Shown here piece by piece: positions 1 through 5,199 of a stretch of 7,142 nucleotides of DNA; the first letter of the stretch is position 1, and every line of letters starts with the position of its first letter. The DNA is taken from assembly GCA_958402495.1 (NCBI GenBank), contig CATXTS010000103.1, positions 1-7,142 of the forward strand, in the 5' to 3' direction. This DNA comes from an uncultured Clostridiaceae bacterium (lineage in GTDB: Bacteria; Bacillota; Clostridia; TANB77; CAG-508). The notes beneath the pieces are model-generated. The model saw only the letters and a list, made by a program, of their open reading frames with translations. It had not been told where the DNA came from and did no database searches. Made by a program: the position numbers and the translations under genes.

Positions 1-8
1 TTTCTTCA

Positions 9-797
9 TTAAAACTTAATTTCTCTCATTTCTAACATGTTCTTTCCATTTAAAGCATACACTTGGTCAGAAGTACAAGATATCGTATCTGTCATTGTGT
101 AGCCTAATAATGCAAGTATTTTAGATAAATCTTCTTCATCTGTTCCCTCCAATTCCATATATGTTGGTATACCTGGCCAAGTATCTATATCGATTTCATG
201 ACCTTCTAATAAATATGTCGTTCTTTTTTTCTCTTGATAGCTACGATAAGCATACCCTAAAGCTTCTAATAGTTGATTGGCTTCTTGCATAGATGGTACT
301 TCTACTTCTGTTTCTTGCATCTGCTGAATATTTGTACCATTATCTGCTAATATATGTTTTACGGTTAAAGTTGTTACATTCTTTGTTTTTCTTAATCGAA
401 TCCATTTCTTCGTATTGTTATGAAACCTTCTAATAAAATCTAAAGTTTCCTGTTTATTTAATATTTCCATAAAATTATCTTTATCTACTATTTCCTGAAA
501 ACTTTTTGTTTTTGTAATCGTATATAAATCCTGTTTTTCTTGCTCAGATAACACATTATCTATTTCAAAACTCCAAAGTTTTAATTTAGAGATAGCTGTA
601 TCATAACGCACTTTACTCTCATAGTCTTGTAATTGTAATAAAATGTCTATAAATCTACTATATAGGGTAGGCATATCATAAACATACAAATATTGATTAT
701 AAGAATCTACAAATGTGCCTCCTAATTTTTCTATTTTATTCACTATTTCTTTTTCATCAATATTTAATATTTTTACCTCTAACTCCATTTTTCTCAT
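9..797 (-). CDS. CYTH-domain protein (class IV adenylate cyclase / triphosphatase superfamily)
   Basis: This 262-residue cytosolic protein is a CYTH-fold (triphosphate tunnel) enzyme, a family that binds nucleotide or inorganic triphosphates with divalent metal; members include class IV adenylate cyclases, thiamine triphosphatases and polyphosphatases. The sequence shows the signature ExExK as E5-L-E-V-K9 at the N-terminus, basic strands WIRLRK (132-137) and TLTVKH (143-148), the acidic strand ETEVEV (162-167), a basic YQEKKRTTY strand (187-195), and the C-terminal acidic strand pair EIDIDTWPGIPTYMELEG (201-218). A helical insertion fills about 45-125, which makes it longer than a minimal CYTH protein. 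The start at 797 puts ExExK close to the N-terminus; its ribosome binding site (AGAG-type) is weak. It lies 24 nt after the HNH gene and may be co-transcribed with it. The exact substrate cannot be assigned. Confidence 0.85.
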   Translation of the reverse strand: MRKMELEVKILNIDEKEIVNKIEKLGGTFVDSYNQYLYVYDMPTLYSRFIDILLQLQDYESKVRYDTAISKLKLWSFEIDNVLSEQEKQDLYTITKTKSFQEIVDKDNFMEILNKQETLDFIRRFHNNTKKWIRLRKTKNVTTLTVKHILADNGTNIQQMQETEVEVPSMQEANQLLEALGYAYRSYQEKKRTTYLLEGHEIDIDTWPGIPTYMELEGTDEEDLSKILALLGYTMTDTISCTSDQVYALNGKNMLEMREIKF

Positions 798-821
798 AAT
801 TACTTTCTCTTTCTATGTATT

Positions 822-1193
822 CTAATACTTATATCCTAGTTGACTATGTATTTCTTTATGGCAATTTGAACATACTAGTATACATTTTTTTATTTCTGAT
901 TGATATTGTTTCCATGAAGTAGTATTTCCTGACCCTAATTTAAAATCCTTTTCCTTAGGATTCTTATGATGAAATTCCAAAGCATCTATACATTTATCAT
1001 ATCCACATAAAGAACATTTACCACCCAACAAATCTATAGCTTTTAATTTCATATTTCTTCTTAAAATTGTTTTTTGATGTTTTCTTGTTTCATTAGAAGC
1101 TCTTGTTGATTGTCCACTACATTCCTGACAATAAATTCTACTTACACTAGAAGTTTCAAAAACTTGATTACAAATTTCACATACTTTTTCCAT
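822..1193 (-). CDS. HNH endonuclease with N-terminal zinc knuckle
   Basis: This predicted 123-residue HNH nuclease would cleave DNA with a beta-beta-alpha metal finger. An N-terminal zinc-ribbon-like part carries C5-x2-C8 and C22-x2-C25. The HNH core follows as C60-x2-C63, LEFHH with H75/H76, and C108-SN-C111-H112...H116. The basic stretch 35-50 could contact DNA. The start at 1193 is chosen over an in-frame ATG at 1271 because AAGGGGG lies 6 nt before it and homology-like sequence begins with the first cysteine pair. Such small HNH proteins are common in phages, mobile elements and as free-standing genes. Here it sits between the integrase terminator and the CYTH gene, so it may be the last cargo gene or the first flanking gene. 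The family call is firm; the biological role is open. Confidence 0.85.
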   Translation of the reverse strand: MEKVCEICNQVFETSSVSRIYCQECSGQSTRASNETRKHQKTILRRNMKLKAIDLLGGKCSLCGYDKCIDALEFHHKNPKEKDFKLGSGNTTSWKQYQSEIKKCILVCSNCHKEIHSQLGYKY

Positions 1194-1355
1194 AATTATC
1201 CCCCTTATTATTATAGCACAGCATTTAAAATAAATCTGCCTACTTTTGTAAATAAAATTCCAGTAATTCAATTAATGATATAACTTAATTTTTGTGATAA
1301 ATCCGTAGTAATTTATAACAAAATATAACCATTTTTGACCACTTTTACAAAAACA

Positions 1356-1398
1356 AAAAACGCTGTAACCTTTTTATATCAAGAATTACAACGTTTTT
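1356..1398 (-). terminator. Rho-independent terminator after the integrase
   Basis: Arms 1356-1368 and 1386-1398 pair over 13 bp with one G-U wobble in the minus-strand RNA, with a 17-nt loop. On the minus strand the stem runs into T6-G-T5, as expected for termination of the leftward integrase transcript. The A-rich other side could also serve plus-strand transcription. Confidence 0.75.
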
Positions 1399-1478
1399 CA
1401 TTTTTTAACTGGCTCCTCGTGTCTTGAAGAAATGTTTCCTATTCCTAGAGCCATAAGCTTTCTCGAAACCTCTGTTTT

Positions 1479-1497
1479 TTTGTAACTTCGTTACAAA
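1479..1497. repeat. Perfect hairpin next to the integrase stop
   Basis: TTTGTAAC and GTTACAAA are perfect 8-bp arms around a 3-nt TTC centre, 18 nt beyond the integrase stop codon. No T-tract follows on the minus strand, so it does not look like a terminator. A recombinase core site or an mRNA 3'-end structure are possible; neither is shown. Confidence 0.55.
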
Positions 1498-1514
1498 TTA
1501 TATATGTATTATAG

Positions 1515-2963
1515 TTAAATACAAGCATACTGCCTTTCAAAATCACTCATATTATATTTAAGTATTTCGTTTGTTTTATTCATGTATTCTGTATATCTTT
1601 TTAATTCTTTTTGTTTTACATATTCATATATTTTGCCATATCTATCAATAGTTGTTGTTATACTTTTGTGTCCCATCAAAGATTGCAATATATGTATTTC
1701 AATTCCGTGCCTCAATGCACCTCGTTGCGAAAGTATGTCGCAACATATGAAAATGTGCATTGCTTGTTTTTAATGAACAATAATACGTTCCTTTTATATT
1801 ACTATGTTTTTTATGCTTTGTTTCTACAACTCTAACACCTGCATTTTTGCATATAGTCTTAAATGCCGAATTTATTTGATTGGCTATATACAATTCCCCA
1901 TCATCACGAATAAATATAACATTATATTTATTATCTTTCTTTTCCCTTATAGAATTTTCTAAAACTTTTCGTGAATACTCGGTTAAATGAATAATTCTCG
2001 TACTGCATTCTGTTTTTGTTGTATCACCGAATTATATTTTTACCATTTTTATCTTGTGTTATAGTTCTTTCAACATTTATTATACCATATTCGCCTTCGT
2101 GCCATTGTATATCATTGGGTGTCAATGCTAATATTTCGCCAATTCGCATACCTGTATAAAGAGCTAACAGAATAATATTCTTATATTTTGTTATATGTGT
2201 ATTAAGATATTGGTTTAGTAAAAATTCTTCTGTTCGTGATAGAGCATCAACCTTTACTTCAACTTTAAAACTATGAGGTCTAACTATTGGTTCTTCGCCA
2301 GTAAAATAATTATCACTAATCATTTTTTTCTTTTCTGCAATATTAAAAGCTTTTTTTACTTCTCTAAACTCTTTCTTTAATGTTTCCTCTGCTTTTACTC
2401 TTTCACTTTGCAAAAATACCTCAACTTGTTTTCTTGTAACTTTTTGAATTGGTTGATTAGCAAATTTATATGCACTGATTGTTTTAATTGTTTGTTTCAA
2501 TCTAACATATGAATTAGATTTTATATCGCCATTCTTAAATCTTTTTTCTTCATGTGCTTTCAACAAACTAACAATAGATGCCTCGTTTGGTTTTGATTTT
2601 TTTTCTTTTAAGCCATGTTCTATAATATTATTGACAAATTCTACAAGTTTTTTATATGCTTCATCTCTTGTTTTACCAACAAATTGTTTTCGTATATTTT
2701 CTCCGTTTATCATTTTTTCCAAGGTTTAATAATTCAGCAACATATCTTATATAGATATAAAACTTATCACAATTTTCTTTGTCTTTACAATTATTACAAT
2801 CATTACACTTTTTCATTGAATATAAGGTTCGCCTATTTAAGCACTTACTTCTATTAGTACATTGACTACAAGTAGGACACATTGGCATATTTGATGGTTT
2901 TCTTTTGTTTTTTGTAACATATTCATGAATAGAATAATCTTTTCCCTCAATAAGTTTTTTCAT
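1515..2963 (-). pseudogene. Tyrosine integrase, broken by three frameshifts
   Basis: This is an integrase of the phage/Tn916 tyrosine recombinase family, which would cut and rejoin element and host DNA. Removing one base at each of three points gives a 481-residue protein. The first shift is in A6 at 2713-2718, the second near 2026-2036, the third near 1705-1713. The readable pieces are 2963-2714, 2722-2024, about 2028-1699, and about 1704-1515. The catalytic set is complete across the pieces: Arg in LYTGMRIGE, Lys in GDTTKT, HMLRH box, Gly-His in LMGHKS, and nucleophile Tyr in TIDRYGK. Residues 29-65 carry two C-x2-C-x2-C-x5-C motifs ahead of the arm-binding and core-binding domains. A strong AAGGAGG lies 7 nt before the start. 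The xis-like gene is 40 nt upstream. Decay is most likely; sequencing error remains possible. Confidence 0.9.
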
Positions 2964-3003
2964 ATATATTCCTCCTTAAAAATAAAAGGAACATCGAATT
3001 GGC

Positions 3004-3237
3004 TTACTGAATAAATATTTTATTAACAGTGCTATTCTTTGCTCTCAAATTTGATAAAATATGTCTTTCTTGTAAATATTGTCTTAAAGCATTTTCTTCT
3101 ATATACCAATCTCTCCCAACTTTAATAGCTGGAAATTCATCATTATAAAAAAGAGATTGTACTGTATTTGCTCCTATACCAAATAAATCACATATATCAT
3201 TTCTTGAGAACAACACTATATCATTGAGTGTTTTCAT
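3004..3237 (-). CDS. Excisionase-like helix-turn-helix protein
   Basis: This 77-residue DNA-binding protein is of the excisionase/MerR-like winged-helix type (Tn916 Xis-like). In conjugative and phage elements such proteins bend DNA at the element ends and steer the integrase toward excision. A helix-turn-helix is visible as SRNDICDLFGIGANTVQSLF (11-30), followed by the typical wing: FPAIKVGRDWYIEENALRQYLQ, where a short hydrophobic strand, Gly-Arg and Trp-Tyr-Ile precede the last helix. The length fits the family. AAAGGAG lies 10 nt before the ATG. The gene lies 40 nt upstream of the integrase start and 41 nt downstream of the 62-residue gene, so the three probably form one operon. It appears intact although the integrase is broken. 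The basic C-terminal tail (61-77) has no clear parallel. Confidence 0.8.
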   Translation of the reverse strand: MKTLNDIVLFSRNDICDLFGIGANTVQSLFYNDEFPAIKVGRDWYIEENALRQYLQERHILSNLRAKNSTVNKIFIQ

Positions 3238-3278
3238 ATTAACACATCTCCTTTCAATTATATCACTAATCGTAAATT

Positions 3279-3467
3279 TTAACTAGCTTTTTGTAAAATT
3301 TTATTTGCTCTCTTTATTGCATTTTTAGGATTGCATAGTTTCATCATAGTTATCATTTCTTCCCCTAATTGCAAAGGATTAATTTTAGTAGCACTATTTT
3401 CTAATGTATATAACGCAATTATTCCATAGGCTACAGCTTGTTTTTTCGTAATCAAATCATTTTTCAT
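3279..3467 (-). CDS. Small helical protein upstream of xis, unknown function
   Basis: This 62-residue protein is first in the xis-int transcription unit. It is not recognised. It is predicted mostly helical, with a short LITKKQAVAYGI start, a polar mid-part (25-45) and a basic end (KRANKILQKAS). It has one cysteine (C45) and no membrane segment. A good AAAGGAG lies 8 nt before the ATG, and immediately upstream of that site is one perfect copy of the GTGGAAGTACTTCCAC palindrome (3483-3502), so any protein bound there, or a hairpin formed in the mRNA, could control its translation or transcription. Its position suggests a regulator of, or partner to, excision, but that rests on context alone. 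Confidence 0.65.
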   Translation of the reverse strand: MKNDLITKKQAVAYGIIALYTLENSATKINPLQLGEEMITMMKLCNPKNAIKRANKILQKAS

Positions 3468-3482
3468 TTCTCACTCTCCTTT

Positions 3483-3502
3483 AGGTGGAAGTACTTCCAC
3501 CT
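3483..3502. repeat. Palindromic repeat, copy A
   Basis: AGGTGGAAGTACTTCCACCT is a perfect 20-bp palindrome. It ends just before the ribosome binding site of the 62-residue gene (start 3467). The same core occurs at 5641-5662 and 6783-6802, and in degenerate form at 4145-4170. In RNA it could fold as an 8-bp stem with a GUAC loop; in DNA it has the symmetry of a dimeric-repressor site. Confidence 0.85.
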
Positions 3503-3526
3503 TCAAATTTTAAATAAAACATAAAT

Positions 3527-3646
3527 TAAGTTGGCAAAACTTACATAGGGTGTTGTTTCCCTTTCCTTCACAGAAACAATCTTTTTAAGATTGAAGTATC
3601 ATTATCACTACTGTACTTCCTCGCCATTTGAATTTGCCTCATTCAA
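3527..3646. other. Run of five hairpins in the leader region
   Basis: Five inverted repeats follow one another. They are TAAGTT/AACTTA (3527-3543), AGGG/CCCT (3547-3562), CAATCTT/AAGATTG (3577-3593), GAAGTA/TACTTC (3593-3619) and TTGAAT/ATTCAA (3628-3646). Loops are 3-15 nt. The density is well above what nearby sequence shows by eye. A structured leader RNA of the xis-int operon, or a single-stranded origin or oriT-like region, would fit; no nick site is recognised. Confidence 0.5.
3568..3642 (-). CDS. Possible 24-residue leader peptide
   Basis: A short open frame encodes a basic peptide starting MRQIQMARKY and ending ILKRLFL. GAGGG lies 9 nt before the ATG, and the sixth codon is another ATG with its own GAGG 9 nt upstream. 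The frame overlaps the hairpins at 3577-3593, 3593-3619 and 3628-3646, so translation would change their folding, as in leader-peptide control of a downstream operon. The next gene (62 residues) starts 100 nt downstream. No similarity to a known leader is claimed. The support is ribosome binding site plus plausible codons; it could be chance. Confidence 0.3.
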   Translation of the reverse strand: MRQIQMARKYSSDNDTSILKRLFL

Positions 3647-3728
3647 TTTTTCCCTCGTTATATTCGCTATTCAATATATGACTTTCGACTTCTTGGGGCT
3701 AACATACAATAGATAAAGTATTTATGTT

Positions 3729-3763
3729 TTTATATGACACGTTCTTTTTCGTGTATTTGTCAA
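3729..3763 (-). promoter_or_regulatory. Weak promoter candidate with an inverted repeat in its spacer
   Basis: On the minus strand a perfect TTGACA (3758-3763) is followed by ACACG/CGTGT arms (3737-3741, 3750-3754). The -10 match is poor: TGTCAT at 18 bp, or TATAAA at 23 bp. A promoter that needs an activator or is remodelled by a DNA-bending protein is possible. It would feed the 62-residue gene, xis and int. Confidence 0.3.
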
Positions 3764-3815
3764 TGTGCTTATATAAAAGAGTTTTATATTCTCTTTACTT
3801 GTTAGCACAGTTGAC
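3759..3815. repeat. Large imperfect inverted repeat (cruciform candidate)
   Basis: Arms GTCAATGTGCT (3759-3769) and AGCACAGTTGAC (3804-3815) pair over 11 bp with a single bulged base. The loop itself holds a perfect ATATAAAA/TTTTATAT inverted repeat (3771-3789, 3-nt centre). Two nested inverted repeats next to the ACACG/CGTGT hairpin make this the most structured part of the gap. It could be a relaxase or replication-initiator site, or an operator. Confidence 0.55.
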
Positions 3816-3851
3816 TTTTTAAATAACGTGCAATTTTTTTAAATTTTTTCT

Positions 3852-3885
3852 AAAAAAAAGAAAAGAACTATTTCTAGTCCTTTTC
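3852..3885 (-). terminator. Rho-independent terminator T2
   Basis: In the minus-strand RNA GAAAAGGACUA pairs with UAGUUCUUUUC (11 bp, one G-U) around a GAAA loop, followed directly by U8. This is a textbook intrinsic terminator. It lies only about 20 nt downstream of the start predicted for promoter P2, so it would end or attenuate that transcript after about 55 nt. Confidence 0.8.
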
Positions 3886-3905
3886 CTCTTTAAATTACAG
3901 TAACA

Positions 3906-3921
3906 GCAAATATATTATAAC
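3906..3921. repeat. 16-bp direct repeat, copy 1 (-10 region)
   Basis: GCAAATATATTATAAC is identical to 4100-4115, 194 bp away. Each copy contains a minus-strand TATAAT and the predicted transcription start. Confidence 0.7.
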
Positions 3922-3941
3922 TACCTTCTGTTAAAAATCAA
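3914..3941 (-). promoter_or_regulatory. Promoter P2
   Basis: The minus strand reads TTGATT (3936-3941), a 16-bp spacer, then perfect TATAAT (3914-3919). The predicted start is near 3907. Terminator T2 follows directly. The 16-bp segment that includes the -10 box is identical to that of promoter P1. Confidence 0.55.
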
Positions 3942-3961
3942 CCTTAATTTTCTTCAAAAAG

Positions 3962-3986
3962 AAAAAAAGGCTTAACACCTTCTTTT
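3962..3986 (-). terminator. Rho-independent terminator T1
   Basis: In the minus-strand RNA AAAGAAGG pairs with CCUUUUUU around a 7-nt loop, with one G-U pair, followed by U-rich sequence (UUUCUUUUU). It would end a transcript of about 140 nt begun at promoter P1. Confidence 0.55.
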
Positions 3987-4089
3987 CGTAACTGAAATAA
4001 CATTTATTGCTGAAAAATATAAAGATACTTCACTTTCTATGACTGATGAAGATACAAAAATTGAAATCAGCAAATTACATTGCAATTAA
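3976..4089 (+). pseudogene. Plus-strand coding remnant
   Basis: An open stretch of 37 codons on the plus strand has protein-like codons (FIAEKYKDTSLSMTDED, then TKIEISKLHCN and stop). It has no start codon with a ribosome binding site, and a stop (TAA, 3973-3975) directly precedes it. It could be the 3' end of a gene lost by deletion, with the 4080-4103 palindrome as its former terminator. The family is not recognised. It may also be chance. Confidence 0.22.
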
Positions 4090-4103
4090 ATTTTTAATTG
4101 CAA
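4080..4103. repeat. Perfect 11-bp-arm palindrome at the P1 start
   Basis: TTGCAATTAAA and TTTAATTGCAA are perfect arms around a 2-nt centre. It overlaps about +1 to +20 of the P1 transcript, the usual place for a repressor operator; in RNA it would be a 5'-end hairpin. Confidence 0.6.
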
Positions 4104-4115
4104 ATATATTATAAC
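4100..4115. repeat. 16-bp direct repeat, copy 2 (-10 region)
   Basis: Identical to 3906-3921. The minus strand includes TGTTATAAT, an extended -10 box. Confidence 0.7.
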
Positions 4116-4136
4116 AGTTCTATTAATAACTAGCAA
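4108..4136 (-). promoter_or_regulatory. Promoter P1
   Basis: The minus strand reads TTGCTA (4131-4136), a 17-bp spacer, then perfect TATAAT (4108-4113) preceded by TG one base upstream (extended -10). The predicted start is near 4101, within the palindrome 4080-4103. Confidence 0.6.
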
Positions 4137-4144
4137 TGATAAAT

Positions 4145-4170
4145 TAAATGTGATAGTATTTCCACATTTA
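4145..4170. repeat. Palindromic repeat, degenerate copy D
   Basis: TAAATGTG and CACATTTA are 8-bp arms about the same centre as an alignment to copy A: 15 of 20 bases agree with AGGTGGAAGTACTTCCACCT over 4148-4167. Like copies B and C it lies at a stop codon, here just after that of the 65-residue gene (4173). It also lies just upstream of promoter P1. Confidence 0.6.
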
Positions 4171-4172
4171 GA

Positions 4173-4370
4173 TTATTCATCAAAATAAATTGAATATTGA
4201 TTAGGTATTGCTTTTTTAGGAAAACAAGTTTTTATTCCATTCGCATTTGTTGTTGATATTCTTTGCCATAAATTATGGTGTTTAAAATGCTGAATACATT
4301 TCCACCCACAACTTGTATATCCAATTTCTATATCCTTATCTATAATATCAAACATTTGTCTACTTGCCAT
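4173..4370 (-). CDS. Small unknown protein, last gene of the cargo operon
   Basis: This 65-residue protein is not recognised. It is rich in aromatics and His, with YTSCGWKCIQHFKHHNLW (18-35), which has two Cys and three His and could bind metal, and a third Cys at 49. No membrane segment is visible. It starts inside the previous gene: its first 11 nt overlap the end of the 174-residue gene in another frame, and AAAGGAG lies 10 nt before the ATG, so translation is probably coupled. Cysteine and histidine content might suggest a small nucleic-acid-binding or metal-binding protein, but this is a guess. The degenerate palindrome follows the stop directly. Confidence 0.6.
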   Translation of the reverse strand: MASRQMFDIIDKDIEIGYTSCGWKCIQHFKHHNLWQRISTTNANGIKTCFPKKAIPNQYSIYFDE

Positions 4371-4884
4371 TGTTGTTTTTCTCCTTTTTCTGTTTTATCA
4401 TTTTATTGTATAGATTTTCTTCTTTCTTTTCATTGTCACACATTTTTACATGAAATTCCATTGCTTTAGAAATATCTCCATCATCTAGTGCTTTTTGAAA
4501 TTCATCATAAAACTTTTCACTCTCTTTATGTATTTGCTTTATTTTCTTAAATTCGTTACTTGTTTTCAATTCGTTTTTTCTTAATGCACTTATTTTATTT
4601 TTTTCGTTCGATATTTCACACGCAATAAATTCAAACAGTGTTAATGATGAATTACAATCTTCACTGTCATAATATTTTTCAATTATTTTATTAACAGCCT
4701 TTTTACAATCATTATACGATTTGGTATGAAATTCATTTTTATATGCCTGTATAAATAGAATTTGTTCAAATGCCGATTTTTGTTCATCTGTTAGGTTTTT
4801 AAAAACAAATTGAATTTCATTAAAACTCATTTCATTCAATGTCTTACTAATTTTTTTGCATTTTTCTTTTAATTGTTGTTCCAT
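4360..4884 (-). CDS. Charged helical protein, unknown function
   Basis: This 174-residue protein is rich in Lys, Glu and Asn and almost wholly helical by eye. Residues 95-170 have long runs of alternating charge with hydrophobic spacing, consistent with a coiled coil; the tail QKKEKNNNGK is strongly basic. No enzyme motif, signal peptide or membrane segment is seen. Four cysteines in the first 90 residues (C9, C60, C77, C89) do not form a zinc pattern. The ATG lies 5 nt after the stop of the 97-residue gene, and AAGGA lies 12 nt upstream inside that gene, so the two are probably translationally coupled. A structural or nucleic-acid-associated role is possible; no family is claimed. Confidence 0.7.
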   Translation of the reverse strand: MEQQLKEKCKKISKTLNEMSFNEIQFVFKNLTDEQKSAFEQILFIQAYKNEFHTKSYNDCKKAVNKIIEKYYDSEDCNSSLTLFEFIACEISNEKNKISALRKNELKTSNEFKKIKQIHKESEKFYDEFQKALDDGDISKAMEFHVKMCDNEKKEENLYNKMIKQKKEKNNNGK

Positions 4885-4889
4885 AATAA

Positions 4890-5183
4890 TTATTTTCCTT
4901 CGTAGTGTCTTTGAGCCATTAAAAATGTCTTTTGTAAAAGATTGTTTAAATGTACATCATTTTTATCTTTTCTCATAGTAAATAAATCATTATAAACTTC
5001 TTTATTTTGTTGTATTTCTTTTAGAATAAGTTTTCTAATTTTTCTTTTTTCCCAAAAATATATTTTAGGGATTTTAAGTTCCATTTCTACTATTTTATCA
5101 GTTTCAACATTTTCAACTGTCACAAAATATATATGATTATTAAACCGATTATTTTCTTTATAAGTAATTATTAGTTCTTGCAT
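4890..5183 (-). CDS. Small unknown protein
   Basis: This 97-residue protein is not recognised. The first half looks like beta strands (ELIITYKE, HIYFVTVENV, KIVEMELKIP) and the second half is helical and basic (RKIRKLILKEIQQ; NNLLQKTFLMAQRH). There is no Cys and no membrane segment, so it is likely soluble. AAGGAG lies 9 nt before the ATG, and the gap to the stop of the upstream membrane-protein gene is 16 nt. It is followed after 5 nt by the 174-residue gene. Its position between a membrane protein and a coiled-coil-like protein suggests a complex, but that is inference only. Confidence 0.7.
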   Translation of the reverse strand: MQELIITYKENNRFNNHIYFVTVENVETDKIVEMELKIPKIYFWEKRKIRKLILKEIQQNKEVYNDLFTMRKDKNDVHLNNLLQKTFLMAQRHYEGK

Positions 5184-5199
5184 CTTTATATTCTCCTTG

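Larger units (their letters stand above)
1194..1514. other. Non-coding gap, probable attachment-site region
   Basis: This gap of about 320 bp lies between the integrase stop and the HNH start. It contains a terminator (1356-1398), a perfect hairpin (1479-1497) and a GC-richer island at 1411-1475 that includes a GGCTC (1411-1415)/GAGCC inverted pair. At 1325-1346, two imperfect copies of a TGACCA-like word sit side by side (ACCATTTTTG, ACCACTTTTA); these could be integrase arm sites. Because tyrosine integrases usually lie next to one end of their element, the element boundary is expected here. That is inference: the other end is not in the window, so the core cannot be defined. No gene with a credible start and ribosome binding site was found. 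Confidence 0.4.
3957..4101 (-). ncRNA. Possible small RNA between P1 and T1
   Basis: Promoter P1 and terminator T1 would bound a transcript of about 145 nt with no credible gene in it; an ATG at about 4080 is followed at once by a TAA stop. Its 5' end would be the perfect hairpin 4080-4103. It could be a regulatory RNA, an antisense control RNA, or the leader of an antiterminated long transcript. The evidence is the promoter and terminator only. Confidence 0.3.

Noticed and set aside
1210..1215. Minus-strand TATAAT with TG one base upstream, before the HNH gene
   Set aside because: A start about 7 nt downstream would cut into the ribosome binding site (1199-1206), and the -35 match is poor.
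1194..1271. Upstream in-frame start for the HNH gene at 1271
   Set aside because: The extra 26 residues lack family-like features, and the ATG at 1193 has a strong AAGGGGG at proper spacing.
1411..1453. tRNA or tRNA fragment at the GGCTC/GAGCC pair
   Set aside because: No cloverleaf, anticodon arm or T-loop sequence can be placed; only a 5-bp outer stem is present.
1582..1835. Plus-strand open frames opposite the integrase
   Set aside because: They are antisense to clear integrase sequence, lack ribosome binding sites and have Phe/Tyr/Cys-rich translations typical of shadows.
2713..2718. Programmed frameshift at the A6 run in the integrase
   Set aside because: Two further breaks lie downstream in non-slippery sequence, so gene decay or sequence error explains all three more simply.
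2615..2857. Plus-strand frame opposite the integrase N-terminus
   Set aside because: It is antisense to the cysteine motif and arm-binding region, with low-complexity Tyr/Phe-rich translation.
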